A stretch of 64,000 bases of DNA from Dermanyssus gallinae. Its lineage: Eukaryota; Arthropoda; Arachnida; Mesostigmata; Dermanyssidae. The notes beneath the pieces are model-generated. The model searched no databases. It was given only the letters and a program-made list of their open reading frames with translations, and was not told where the DNA came from. Shown here piece by piece: positions 1 through 11,169 of the stretch. How positions within the stretch are numbered: the stretch's first letter is position 1; each line of letters opens with the position of its first letter. The position numbers were made by a program, and so were the translations under genes. Location of the stretch: positions 251,001 through 315,000 of the forward strand of contig QVRM01002115.1 of assembly GCA_003439945.1 (NCBI GenBank), given 5' to 3'.

Positions 1-2143
1 CTTCTAGGATATGCTAGCGCCAGCCAGGGAATACACGGAAGCTCTCCGCTCCAAACATCCAGATGCGCCTCTGGATCTCTTCATGTTCACACCGCCTGCA
101 GTCACACTCCCTTCTGTAACTTCACGTGAAGAGATACTAAGTGCGATGAAGACATTTAGCATAAGTTCAGCTGCCGGCTTAGGCTTTATAAGATCCCGTT
201 TGTTGCAGGGCTTGTTGTCTGGTACGCTGGGCAGCACGGCCGGTCTACTAGCGGACGCCATTACTAAAGTGGTGGCTAAGCTTAGATGGGGCTCGCTCCC
301 GTCTTGTCTTTTACCACTCATCATCGCAAGCTAGGATTCGCCACCCCTGGGGGTACAGATGTAGTAGTCCACTGTGCCCGTGCAGTATTGCAATCACGCA
401 AAATACCATCGGTGATGCTCAAGCTGGATTTGCGAAACGCCTTTAATAGCATCCGGAGAGACCATTTGCTTCGAGCCGTCAAGTCGTGGACACCATTTCT
501 GTTTCACCAGACGCACCTGACCTATATTTTAGAATTATCAGCAGGGTAATCCCCTAGGTCCTCCACTTTTTTGTTTGTGTATCAAGGAATTGGTGGATTT
601 ACTGCAGTCCCCCTTTAATGCATGGTACTTGGATGATAAGGTTCTGAGCGGGGACCTCCCGACCGTACATGACTTTATACGGAAAATTATTAAATTTGGT
701 GCTATTAGCGGTCTGACACTAAACCCAGTCAAATGTAAAGTATACGTCACAGCCCTCAACAAAGTTGAGCTTTGAGATTTAACTAACCTTTTTGATTTAC
801 TCCTGGGCTGTCGCGTAGTGGACAAGGTTGACCTGGAGTTGCTTGGTGTTCTCTTATTGCCGAAAGGCATTGCAAAGGCATAAGATAGTCGAAGACTCAA
901 ACTTGACTTTCGGGCCAGGCAGACTACCCCAAATGAGGCCCACTGCAGCCTATTCCTTCTTAGACCTTGTTTTTCAGCCACGAGGTTAACACACCTGCTT
1001 AGAGGTTGCAACCTGTTTTTTTTTTTAATCACGAGAGCTTTTACAGGCATTTAATGGGCTTAGCTTAGACATTTTAGAGATCATACTACATCTTAAGTTG
1101 ACCGCTGCGGCAAGGGAACAGGTGATGTTTCCGGTTTCTTGAGGCAACCTAGGTGTGCCGGACGCGGTCATGATGGCGGGACCTGCAATCGTGTCGTCAT
1201 GGTCAAAGCCAGGCTTCGAGCTGTTAGTAGTCAAGGGGATGAGGCTTGGTTACACGCTCTACTCTGTCCGCAAATTGGGACTCTGCTGGACGACGAGACG
1301 ACGCGTATAAGCGCAGGGCTGCGGCTTGGTGTTGACCTAGTCGTGCCCCACCGATGTAATTGCGGTGATTTTGTAGTTGCGTTGGCCCATCATGGCCTGT
1401 TATGCGCGTTGAGTGCAGGCCGACGAGTACGTCACTCCGCTTTAAATGACATCTTTAGTCGCGCACTTTGATCTGCCGGCTTCCCGTGTGTTCTAGAGCC
1501 CCCGGGTCTATCGAGGGATGATGAAAAAAGTCCTGACGGCCTGATTTTGACGCCCTTTGAGCGTGGCCGCATGCTTGTTTGGGACGCAACTGTAACCGAC
1601 TTATTAGCCCCTTTGATGGTGGGTGCAAATGCGGACGGAACAGGTCATGCTTTCAGGCTGGCTTAGGCTAACAAATGCAGAAAATATTCCAGTGTTGATT
1701 ATTCGCACACATTTTGTCCGTTGGCGTTCGAGACTATGGGAGCTGCAGGCCTCCTCACGCTCAAGCTGATTCAGCCCGTAGGTAGAAGCCTTAATCTTTT
1801 GACAGAACACTCAAGGGAATCCGAATTCTTGCGTCAGAGACTGTCGCTCAACATTCAACGAGGAAATGCAGCGTCTGTTCGGGACACATTGTTGAACTGG
1901 GCTAACCCTGGGTTAGACAACCCGTGATTACACGTTCGCGCGGAGACAATTGTCCACTCCAAAGTGCTAACATAGCGAAGCTATATAAATAAATCAGCCA
2001 GTATATATTTGTGTGTGACAAAAAACAAATAATAATATAAGCAATATAGCAGATGTTATATAATTCATATGTGAGTTATTGTAATACATGTACATAATAA
2101 TGATATTAAACCTTTGTTTCCCAAAAATATTATTATTATTATT
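1..2143 (+). mobile_element. YLDD-REL non-LTR retrotransposon, copy A (5' end outside window)
   Basis: This is the 3' two-thirds of a LINE, cut by the window edge. It runs through RT and endonuclease relics, a 3' UTR (about 1930-2128) and a terminal (ATT)5 tail at 2129-2143. The tail is followed directly by the 5' end of the next element. Nearly the same DNA is repeated 3,146 bp downstream as copy B, with about ten substitutions that I could see by eye. The tail and the absence of an LTR or poly-A stretch fit non-LTR elements that end in a microsatellite. The 5' truncation point is unknown because the element begins before position 1. Confidence 0.85.
11..1927 (+). pseudogene. RT plus restriction-like endonuclease polyprotein, broken (copy A)
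   Basis: The coding relic lies in several frames. Piece 11-334 is the RT N-terminal region. Piece 286-549 holds the RT palm with LDLRNAFNSIRRD. Piece 575-775 holds the YLDD catalytic box at 626-637 and a LNPVKC motif. Piece 1139-1471 holds a CNCG...HHGLLC zinc ribbon followed by GRRVRHSALND. From about 1530 the REL core reads PDG...GRMLVWDATVTD, and 1721-1927 holds the conserved tail FLRQRLSLNIQRGNA. The order RT, then zinc ribbon, then PD/D endonuclease is that of REL-bearing LINEs. The RT motif before the palm is deleted near 286-334, YLDD is followed by K rather than G, and stops lie at 778-1138. The copy is dead. Family placement within REL LINEs is inference; the motif match is direct. 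Confidence 0.8.
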
Positions 2144-4763
2144 CAAAGACTCACCGCGCCGACAATAAAAACGGCATTTTCACTTTAAACGGCAAGGCAC
2201 GAGAAGTAGACAGCACAGTGCACCCGAGTGCATCGATTACGGAAGGACCTGACGCACCGCCCACTGTCGCAGAAAATGCACAAACGGTTTGTTCTAACAA
2301 CAGCAAAGCATCCCACGCAGCAGTCCTCAGGGGCATATCTTCCACGCAAGAAAGCAGCTCACCTCAGCTGCTTCTTCCTAATCCGCGACCAAAGCCCAAA
2401 TAAAAGCAAGCCAAGGCATAAAGGAGTCGCCGAGTTCGACCGGGGCGCGCTTCTAAATTAATTACGATAAAAGAAACATTCATACCAAGACGTCGCGCAG
2501 AGATGTTGAAAGTGCCTTAACACACGTCGCTCGGATGTTAGAGAGCATCAGTCCTGATTTGGCAGCAACCTTGAAGACGATTGCAGAAGCCTACAGAGAT
2601 TGCCTAAAAATTCTCTTGGCCCTCCTTCCCCTTGCAGAGAAGCTCAAAGCTTTTACATCATAATGCCAGATAACGAGAACTCTAACGGAAGTAAGGCAGC
2701 TCATGCTTTTGTTGTCGGTGACCCCAACAGGGCTACATGTCCTGTATCCTGTAGGTGTCTTTACGAGGAAGGGTCTTGTCAGGCATAGATCGGTTAGACA
2801 CGCCGAAGCCATTAACGGGACATCCACATCCCACCAGGCTCTGGCAGAAGAATTTGATGTTAACACACTACTCATCGATATCAAAGCTTACATGCGTCAT
2901 GCTAAACTGTTACGCATTTTGCGTAAATCTGTGCGATCCACTGTTGCGGAGGAGCTTACTAAAGTCTTCCTAAACGCCAAGGACAACGACCTCTGCTCCT
3001 TCGCGCCGGTCGTGTTGCGACTCTTTCGGGCCAGAAAGGACTCTCAATCGCTGTCTGTTCTGGTCAGGAAGAACATACGCGACTTTTCATTAGGGTTAAG
3101 GCCCAGGGATCTGACGCACTAAAGATGGTGTTGCCAGATAAGTGAGCTTCTAGGATATGCTAGCGCCAGCCAGGGAATACACGGAAGCTCTCCGCTCCAA
3201 ACATCCAGATGCGCCTCTGGATCTCTTCATGTTCACACCGCCTGCAGCCACACTCCCTTCTGTAACTTCACGTGAAGAGATACTAAGTGCGATGAAGACA
3301 TTTAGCATAAGTTCAGCTGCCGGCTTAGGCTTTATAAGATCCCGTTTGTTGCAGGGCTTGTTGTCTGGTACGCTGGGCAGCACGGCCGGTCTACTAGCGG
3401 ACGCCATTACTAAAGTGGTGGCTAAGCTTAGATGGGGCTCGCTCCCGTCTTGTCTTTTACCACTCATCATCGCAAGCTAGGATTCGCCACCCCTGGGGGT
3501 ACAGATGTAGTAGTCCACTGTGCCCGTGCAGTATTGCAATCACGCAAAATACCATCGGTGATGCTCAAGCTGGATTTGCGAAACGCCTTTAATAGCGTCC
3601 GGAGAGACCATTTGCTTCGAGCCGTCAAGTCGTGGACACCATTTCTGTTTCACCAGACGCACCTGACCTATATTTTAGAACCATCAGCAGGGTAATCCCC
3701 TAGGTCCTCCACTTTTTTGTTTGTGTATCAAGGAATTGGTGGATTTACTGCAGTCCCCCTTTAATGCATGGTACTTGGATGATAAGGTTCTGAGCGGGGA
3801 CCTCCCGACCGTACATGACTTTATACGGAAAATTATTAAATTTGGTGCTATTAGCGGTCTGACACTAAACCCAGTCAAATGTAAAGTATACGTCACAGCC
3901 CTCAACAAAGTTGAGCTTTGAGATTTAACTAACCTTTTTGATTTACTCCTGGGCTGTCGCGTAGTGGACAAGGTTGACCTGGAGTTGCTTGGTGTTCTCT
4001 TATTGCCGGAAGGCATTGCAAAGGCATAAGATAGTCGAAGACTCAAACTTGACTTTCGGGGTAGGATGACATCTTTAGTCGCGCACTTTGATCTGCCGGC
4101 TTCCCGTGTGTTCTAGAGCCCCCGGGTCTATCGAGGGATGATGAAAAAAGTCCTGACGGCCTGATTTTGACGCCCTTTGAGCGTGGCCGCATGCTTGTTT
4201 GGGACGCAACTGTAACCGACTTATTAGCCCCTTTGATGGTCGGTGCAAATGCGGACGGAACAGGTCATGCTTTCAGGTTGGCTTAGGCTAACAAATGCAG
4301 AAAATATTCCAGTGTTGATTATTCGCACACATTTTGTCCGTTGGCGTTTGAGACTATGGGAGCTGCAGGCCTCCTCACGCTCAAGCTGATTCAGCCCGTA
4401 GGTAGAAGCCTTAATCTTTTGACAGAACACTCAAGGGAATCCGAATTCTTGCGTCAGAGACTGTCGCTCAACATTCAACGAGGAAATGCAGCGTCTGTTC
4501 GGGACACATTGTTGAACTGGGCTAACCCTGGGTTAGACAACCCGTGATTACACGTTCGCGCGGAGACAAATGTCCACTCCAAAGTGCTAACATAGCGAAG
4601 CTATATAAATAAATCAGCCAGTATATATTTGTGTGTGACAAAAAACAAATAATAATATAAGCAATATAGCAGATGTTATATAATTCATATGTAAGTTATT
4701 GTAATACATGTACATAATAATGATATTAAACCTTTGTTTCCCAAAAATATTATTATTATTATT
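2144..4763 (+). mobile_element. YLDD-REL LINE, copy B (full 5' to 3' span, internally deleted)
   Basis: Copy B starts directly after the (ATT)n tail of copy A and ends in its own (ATT)5 tail at 4749-4763. Positions 3147-4763 repeat 1-2143 except that 915-1445 of copy A is replaced by five bases in copy B (net 526 bp lost). The lost part carries the zinc ribbon. Because 2144-3146 has no counterpart inside the window for copy A, copy B alone shows the 5' UTR and N-terminal coding part. The first 68 bases (2144-2211) are identical to those that open copy C at 4764-4831. Confidence 0.8.
2703..4547 (+). pseudogene. N-terminal domain, RT and REL relic (copy B)
   Basis: Piece 2703-3122 encodes the pre-RT domain: a degenerate C2H2 finger around VFTRKGLVRHRSVRHAEA, then a basic helical segment up to LRPRDLTH. 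The finger's cysteines are readable only in the overlapping frame at 2600-2788 (ATCPVSCRC), so a frameshift cuts through it. RT pieces follow at 3157-3480, 3432-3695 (LDLRNAFNSVRRD) and 3721-3921 (YLDDK). The REL tail lies at 4341-4547 (QRLSLNIQRGNAAS). It shares copy A's inactivating lesions, so the two were duplicated after the element had died. Confidence 0.75.
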
Positions 4764-6828
4764 CAAAGACTCACCGCGCCGACAATAAAAACGGCATTTT
4801 CACTTTAAACGGCAAGGCACGAGAAGTAGACAGCTACAGCAAAGCCAGCAACTGCTTTGTTTCAAAGAAGAAGCAGCAATGGCTAATGAGTTTCAATGCC
4901 CGTGGTGATCGATGTACTTTCCAACGAAGATGGGCATTAAGATTCACGCATGAAGGACTCATAAGAAGAAGATAGAGCAGCGCTTCAACAGACCGCTGCC
5001 ACTACTAGAAGCATCTTACAACCGCTGCCTTCTCCGCACGCTCCACTAGGGAACCCTCTCCTCACCACGCCAGCCAGTCGCCAGTGAACGGAGGGCCAAT
5101 ACCTGTTCAACACCTGCCGCCTTCTTTCCCCCTTCCTTTTCACAGGTTACTCGTTAACGCCAAGGTGACACGCAAGGTGCTGCGCCGGATCCCAATGGGA
5201 GCCAGATCCCTCTGCGCGGGCTCTTCCACTGTCTGCTTAAAGACATCGTGAAAAATAATGACAAAGCGAGCTGGATTGCAAAAGGACCAAAAGTCCTATA
5301 CGTGGACAAGGAAACCCAAGAGACCATAGCTTAGGCCAGCGTAGTCAAGGAAAAGGTGGCCCTTTTCGGAGGTGCCGCTCTCACTTGCGTGGAGGCTGGG
5401 GATCAAGCAAACGTGTATTGACGGATAAAGCCTGCGCTCAGATTGCTGCTCACACGCTTTCTATAGATTTTAATGTGCGAAGCGCCATTAGGATCTTGTC
5501 TTTCGATGACACGATTGCGCCCGTAGCGGAGGAGTCGAATAGTGATATGGTGGCAAAACACCCTCCTGCTCCTGCAGGAGACGTAGTGCCACCTTCCCCT
5601 GTCGGCTTGCCAGCGGTCAGGTTGTGCTCAACCGAGGATATTGCCAAGGCACTTTGCACCTTTCCATCCTGTGCAGCAAAAGGCCTCGACGGTATCACGC
5701 ATTACCACCTAAAATGCCTTCTCCCTGCCAACGAAAACCACAACGATGTGCTGGAAGCACTCGCCAAGGTATGCGACATCATACGTAACGGGCAAGTTCC
5801 GGAGGCTGTGAGAAACGCCATATATGGAGGGCGGCTTATTGCCCTGAAAAAGAAAACCGGAGGATACCAACCCATAGCCGTGGACTGCATTCTGCGTAGA
5901 TTGGCCACAAAGACCTTGCTCCCCCAGGTCAATGTGTAAACTTCCTGCAGCCACGTCAGATGGGGTACGCCACTAAAAATAATGCAGAAATAATTGCTCA
6001 CACAGCTCGCACCTTTCTCGAAAACAACGAAAAATGCTGCCTCCTAAAATTAGATTTTAAAAATGCGTTTGACAAACAAGGACACCTTTTGACAGAGGTT
6101 TCCAAGTACGCCTCGGCCCTCTATCCATTGATGCACCAGGCATACAGCGGGCCGGTTCCCCTGATGTTTGGTGAGGTTAAAATCAGGTTATCAGCCGGTT
6201 GTCAGCAGGGAGACGTAGCGGCTCTTGCGTTTAGCCTGCTTCTGCATCAGTACGTCAAGCTGGCGATGGGGCTCTTCTTGACAACGATCCTTCGGTGTTA
6301 CTCAGAGACATCAAGGATCTCAGAGCGTTCAAGCATTGAAGCTGGTTGCAGCTAACCCATTTAAATGCGAGATATTTCTACAAGGACGGTTTCAAGGACG
6401 AAAAAAGGCAGCAGGAGATCGCTGAATTTAATATCTTCTGGACATCCTTGAAAAGGATTGGTATGAACTGTGCCTGCTGGGTACGGTGATGTTTTTCGAC
6501 ATAATCGTTCCGGTACTGGCCGAAAAAAAAGAACAACTCTCCCGGCTTTACCAGAGCCTGGGCCATCTCGGTAGATATGAAACCTACTTTCTGCTTGAGT
6601 ACGCAATGGGAGTGCTAAATGTTCTGTATGTACAAAGGCCTTCACTTGTCTTTCTTCTGCCGTAAGAAACTTTGAACCTCGACAACCAGGAGAAGAGAGT
6701 TTTAATAAACATCCTTGACCTGACGCTTGGTGATAAGGCATGGACGCAGGCAAGCCTATCGGTTCGGCTAAGTGGAATGGGCATTCGCTCGGCCACGGAG
6801 ATTGCCTTTGGGTCCTTCTTTATGGAAA
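4764..6828 (+). mobile_element. YLDD-REL LINE, copy C (3' truncated)
   Basis: The copy opens with the same 68-bp 5' module as copy B, then follows the sister family seen on the minus strand at 51.5-54.1 kb. Similarity stops near 6828, inside the segment matching RSATD...LAL of that copy, so the C-terminal part and 3' UTR are missing. It lies head-to-tail behind copies A and B. Confidence 0.75.
4880..6828 (+). pseudogene. zinc-finger/RT polyprotein, decayed (copy C)
   Basis: At 4880 the reading starts MANEF and gives a C2H2 finger with a premature stop just inside it and another before RTHKKK. The RT follows in pieces. 5385-5939 covers the pre-palm region through GGYQPIAVDC. 5960-6355 holds LLKLDFKNAFDK and SAGCQQGDVAALAFSLLL. 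After that the frame is lost, and the YLDD box region (about 6260-6300) is deleted, so no catalytic box can be read. The thumb continues in broken form to 6828 (for example ASLSVRLSGMGIRSATE). Identification rests on direct similarity to the better copy at 51632-54003. Confidence 0.75.
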
Positions 6829-6976
6829 TAAATTGACTTGTAGTAAGACTTGGGCAGCTCAGTGCATCCAGGGGTAAAACTAGTTAACTGCTTTTAGTAG
6901 GAACGTACAGCTTACCGAGGCCGTCTGCGATGGGATCAAGTGTGGGTTAAAAACAAAAGCTTAAGTATGTGTCCAT

Positions 6977-7001
6977 TATATATATATATATATATATATA
7001 T
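6977..7001. repeat. (TA)n microsatellite
   Basis: Pure alternating TA tract just beyond the truncated end of LINE copy C. Confidence 0.95.
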
Positions 7002-8679
7002 TCCTAAATAATTAGTTCTAAAATGATGGCTAAAAATGAACTCAACAAGCCTCCTTAGGAGTGACATTTTCACTCTCCAACTAGCCAGCGAAAACGTACG
7101 TAGCGTTACGAAGGCCCACCAACAGAAACAGGATCTGCGTTGACGCTGGTCCAGTCGTTTATAAATCTCGAAATCCCGTAAAGGTAGTTAAAACGTGTTC
7201 CTCGGCTAGCTTGAGCAAAAAATAGTTTCAGCACGCTAGGGTTTTCTTTCGAACAAAATATAGAAACAGCACTCGCACTTACGTACTAATAGATGTCAAA
7301 TTGAGTTGTTATTGTAAATTACAGCTATTGACCTGGACAATCTACAGGCTGTTCTGCCCCAAAACAAACGTTGAGTGGGCCAAGTAAGGCGCTGCGAAAA
7401 CAAGACGCTACGCAACACCTGGCCTTCTGGATCCGCATCCGCATACAAAACAATAGAAGTTTCTACAAATACTATCGCAGCCAGCGATTAGCCAATCGAA
7501 TGGATCGTCCGCATTGATGACGTACTCGCAATAGCCATGCATGCATTGATGAGTATCACATTAACAAATCCTGGCATGTATATTTCCACGTAACTACATA
7601 GACTCCATGTATTCAGGCACAGGGCACCCTTCGAGTGCGCTCTGTATCGAAACTTATCAGTGCAATTATTGCAATTGATTCGGATTAGCAACTTCATCGT
7701 TTTCTGATCGTTATGTCATTGCTATATTTGTCAAGATTAGCCAGGGAACCAGGGAGGGAATCTGCTAAGGAGACCGTATCGTACGTAGATGACATGATGA
7801 GAGCAGTATGGTCTTTCCCTAGACCGCATCCAGCGTGCCCCCTGGGTCGATCTACACAATGCCGCGGAATCGGGGTTTGGGGCGTTTGGATTATCTTAAT
7901 CATGCTCTACGACTCGTTTGCTAAGTTTAACTTACCATTGATACTAGGTATAGCTGCTCGAATATTTCTCCCTGAGACATCGTTGACTAAGACACACTTT
8001 GCAACAACAAACTCAACCCAGGTATGTAATACATTTGATGGCTGAGACGCAAGTAATATTGGGGAGCCCTTTGTATGGCCAGAGAGGCGTTCTTCCAAGA
8101 TCATTTTAAGGATGTCGTCGCGGCGTCTCTAAAATAAAATAATATGGTTTTTGGTAGATGACTTACTTAGGCAAAACTTCCCACTATCTTGTTTACGAGC
8201 ACGTTATGTGGCCATTTTTAGCAACAAAGAAAAATGTCTTTTCGGACAACATCTACGGTAGACCTTAACGCAGACTCGGATTAGATTCTGTTTGGAACAG
8301 ACTGATTGGATAGATCTGAGCGATACCTCAGCTCGTCGTCACTGATGGTGGTTTAAAGCTGAACAATGAAATGAACGCAGAAGGGCAAAACTCCTGGGGG
8401 AACGCCCCGTTGTGTGTGTATGTATGAGTCGACTTTAGCTAACACCTGTTGGGACTCGTCTGCACATGACCTTTTTTGTGCTGAGCCACGACTCATCCTA
8501 ACGTAGACCAAATGCCGCGGCGTCCAATGCGAACGCAGTTCTCGTGATAACAAAGATGAGATAAGGATAGGCTAATTGCGTTATAATGATAATATGAAAA
8601 TTATGGATATATGACTTCAGTGCATGTAGGGAGCCGCTCGTATGGTTTTCAGTCTTCAGCCTGCTGGCGACGCTCCATT
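7002..8679. other. no gene recognised
   Basis: Mixed-composition DNA with only short open frames. The longest, 7713-8045 on the plus strand (110 codons), shows no motif and no splice context that I recognise. No terminal repeats are visible. Confidence 0.5.
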
Positions 8680-8941
8680 CGTTGCCGCGTTTTTACCGCC
8701 ATCCGTTGTCTTCGCTCTCCTAATGCTCCTTAACAAAATTCGAGTCCGCGTCGCTGCTCTTTTTCGAGCCGAGCATCCCTAAGAGTAGATCTCTAGTCGA
8801 AGTGCTAGTTTGTACGTCTAGTCCTAAATCCGTCTGTTTCGTGCCATTGAGAACCCTGCATGCGAAAAGCGTGGGATCATCGCCCTCGCCGGCGTCGCAC
8901 AAGATACACATGTCTACCTTAGTCTTCCTGATCTTCACCCT
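8680..8941 (-). pseudogene. R1/jockey-type LINE C-terminal zinc-knuckle relic
   Basis: The minus-strand frame carries CILCDAGEGDDPTLFACR followed by a LLLGML segment. This resembles the C-terminal CCHC knuckle and downstream helix that ends ORF2 of R1/jockey-type LINEs. The histidine expected before LFAC is absent. The match is short, so the assignment is tentative. Confidence 0.35.
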
Positions 8942-9259
8942 ATAAACTATAAACTAGAAGCTTCCATACTCGGTGAGTACCTGGACATACAAAACACTTG
9001 AGTATAATACGAATTATCGATAAGATTATAAAGTGACAATCAAAGTTAAATGCGAAATTACAGAGTGGCATACTGTTTGGAACTGGAGGTGGAAAACAGC
9101 CCAACAGATATGATCTTTGTTCCTTCTTCCCCTAGCCTTCAATCGCTAGCAGCACGGCTAACAGCCGGCGATGGTAACGAACACTACAGAAGTCGATACA
9201 AAAGAAGACGTATGATACACGTTGTTGCTTTCTTATTGATCTCTTATTATTGCTGCAGT

Positions 9260-9262
9260 TGC

Positions 9263-9298
<36 letters not shown>

Positions 9299-9299
9299 G
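9260..9299. repeat. (TTG)n microsatellite
   Basis: About thirteen TTG units. A (CTG)n stretch near 9394-9410 and a mixed TTA/TTG stretch to about 9510 follow. Confidence 0.9.
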
Positions 9300-9912
9300 G
9301 GGTTTTATTTCGTTATTCGCTTCGCAATTCGGCCCCTGGCTTCGACCGATCGAAGGTGGCCTAAGAGCTGTGCCGCAGGTCGTGGTAATGCTTCTGCTGC
9401 TGCTGCTGCTGGTTTGGTGGTGTTGTTCTCCTCTATATGAATATTATTATTGCTACTTGATGTTGTTGCTATTATGATTAATATTATTTTTATTATTATT
9501 AGTATTGCTATATGATCTGCCCAATCATGTATCGTCTGCAATCGTTTGTCGTCTCGACGACAATATCGGCCGGGTTGTTAAGGACGACCCTAAGGAGTGC
9601 AGTAGGAGGCCGCAGTGAGGTCGTCGACGGCGGAGCAGGTGGCGGCGTGTGATTTCACGACACAGACTGTATGAAGTGGCGCAGAGCGTGACGTCTCGGA
9701 GGAAGGACGCACTCAGTAGGTCAGAAGGCCGACATCGACATTTCGGGATGGCCAGAGCCATCGGTTGAGCCGGAGTGCGCGGACGATGTCAGACGTGGTG
9801 TCGCGCTTCGGCTGGGCCGCCGCCGCCGCCGCACCGTGCAACTTCTGCGTCGGACGAGCTGTACTGTCGAATAAGCCCGGTATTTTCGGTATCCAAAACG
9901 GTTTCGCTTCTC

Positions 9913-10041
9913 CTACCACCTCTGCACTTCGTCCGATATGTGAAGGCCGCGGCGTGTTAATTCTGATGTGGATTCTGTCTTTGCGCACGAGCTCATCTCC
10001 CACCGCAAGGTACTGTCGATTGGGAGAACAACCATTCCACG
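9913..10041 (-). CDS. possible third, terminal exon of the secreted-protein gene at 10.5-11.2 kb
   Basis: On the minus strand an AG acceptor at 10043-10042 is followed by 42 open codons in phase 0 and a TAG stop at 9915-9913. The peptide begins RGMVVLPIDSTLRW and ends HISDEVQRW. Phase and strand fit the upstream two exons. The tract before the AG is poor in pyrimidines and no homology is recognised, so another exon could be the true continuation. The overlapping minus-strand frame 9713-10003 is an alternative. Confidence 0.25.
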   Translation of the reverse strand, partial: RGMVVLPIDSTLRWEMSSCAKTESTSELTRRGLHISDEVQRW

Positions 10042-10068
10042 CTGATGATTATATACTTATTGCACATT

Positions 10069-10088
10069 AATTAGCATTCCACAGTCCT

Positions 10089-10135
<47 letters not shown>

Positions 10136-10157
10136 GAATTGTGGAATGCTAATATAT

Positions 10158-10198
<41 letters not shown>

Positions 10199-10236
10199 GA
10201 ATTGTGGAATGCTAATATATATATATATATATATAT
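10069..10236. repeat. (TA)n tracts bounded by an inverted 24-bp module, tandemly repeated
   Basis: The module TTAGCATTCCACA at 10071-10083 recurs inverted as TGTGGAATGCTAA at about 10140-10152, and again in that same inverted orientation at about 10203-10215. Long (TA)n lies between and after the modules. Each (TA)n tract plus its module can fold into a hairpin. Confidence 0.85.
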
Positions 10237-10450
10237 TATGCATGCTTGCAAAATACGTCACTGCAAATGAACAATGACGCATAAATAAAAATGCGTAAAC
10301 ACGTATATATATTCATGCATACATATTGATATTGCCGAACAGGTGTCGGAAACTGGATTCCGCTCTCCGTATCTATATAGTTCCAAGCCAATTTCTACTT
10401 CATGAATGTCAAAGCAGTAGTGTTTTGAAATCAAATCGCTCGCCGCTCAC

Positions 10451-11169
10451 CTGCGGAGGTGGTGAAGGTGGTACGTATGGACCATAGGTCGCAGCTCCAA
10501 CGTAGTTGCTTTCTTGTAGGTTATCGGCCAGTTCCAAAGTTCCAGTCTGTTCGTCATTGGCCAGTGCACTCCCTTCGGCCGGCTCATTGTGTCGAGTAGG
10601 AGTCATGTACACTTTACCGATTCGGCTGAGCATCAACATGTTGTTCACCTACGCTTGACAAACAGTTGCCCCGTCAATCCCCGTCCGCGCGCCCGACCGC
10701 ACATGCCGCCCGGAGCACAGTATTGGATTTTCGATGTACACAAAATACAGATACTTCAGTCAGTTACGACTGTCAACGGCCTCAGCAACGGGCAAAAGCA
10801 ACTCATCTGCTCGAAGCACTCATGACAAATGGCAAAACGATTTGACGATTTGACGACCACGGTGACATCGACGGCGTGAACAGCAACCACTCAAAGTTGT
10901 ATTATCATACAAGTAATAACAGCAACAATAACAACAACAACTACTTCAGAAACAAAAGCATCAAATTGTGATAGTAGCAGCAATAACAACAACATTAACA
11001 ACAACAACAAGTGCGTTACCTTATTTTGAAGTCGAGGAATAGAGTCCAATCGGCCAGCATTTTCGTTGCTGCTCAGCTTTCGCGCCGGTACCTGGCCATC
11101 GACCATCGTTACTATGACAAGCAACGACGAACACGCAAGCAGTACCTTCTGAAACATCGTTCGGCACAT
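10451..11169 (-). CDS. small secreted protein, two-exon model (gene A)
   Basis: Exon 1 (11169-11020) starts at ATG and encodes 50 residues. Residues 1-26 form a signal peptide (FQKVLLACSSLLVIVTMVDG), followed by a short polar segment ending PRLQNK. The donor is AAG|GTAACG. Exon 2 (10648-10451) follows an AG acceptor and encodes 66 residues, starting VNNMLMLSRIGKVYMTP and ending in a proline-rich run VPPSPPPQ before a consensus CAG|GTGAGC donor. Both exons are whole multiples of three and in phase 0. The 371-bp intron contains CAA/ACA repeats. A terminal exon lies further down, possibly at 9913-10041. A gene at 27.1-27.9 kb has the same structure and similar residues at the junction. The signal peptide implies secretion; the function is unknown. 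No promoter was identified. Confidence 0.5.

Noticed and set aside
2144..2211. HDV-like self-cleaving ribozyme at the LINE 5' end
   Set aside because: I tried to fold the module into the nested double-pseudoknot pattern and could not find the required pairings. Left only as a test under findings.
9713..10003. Gene-like minus-strand frame containing an alanine run
   Set aside because: Begins at GTG without an AG acceptor directly before it and conflicts with the phase of gene A exon 2. The overlapping 9913-10041 frame fits better, though weakly.
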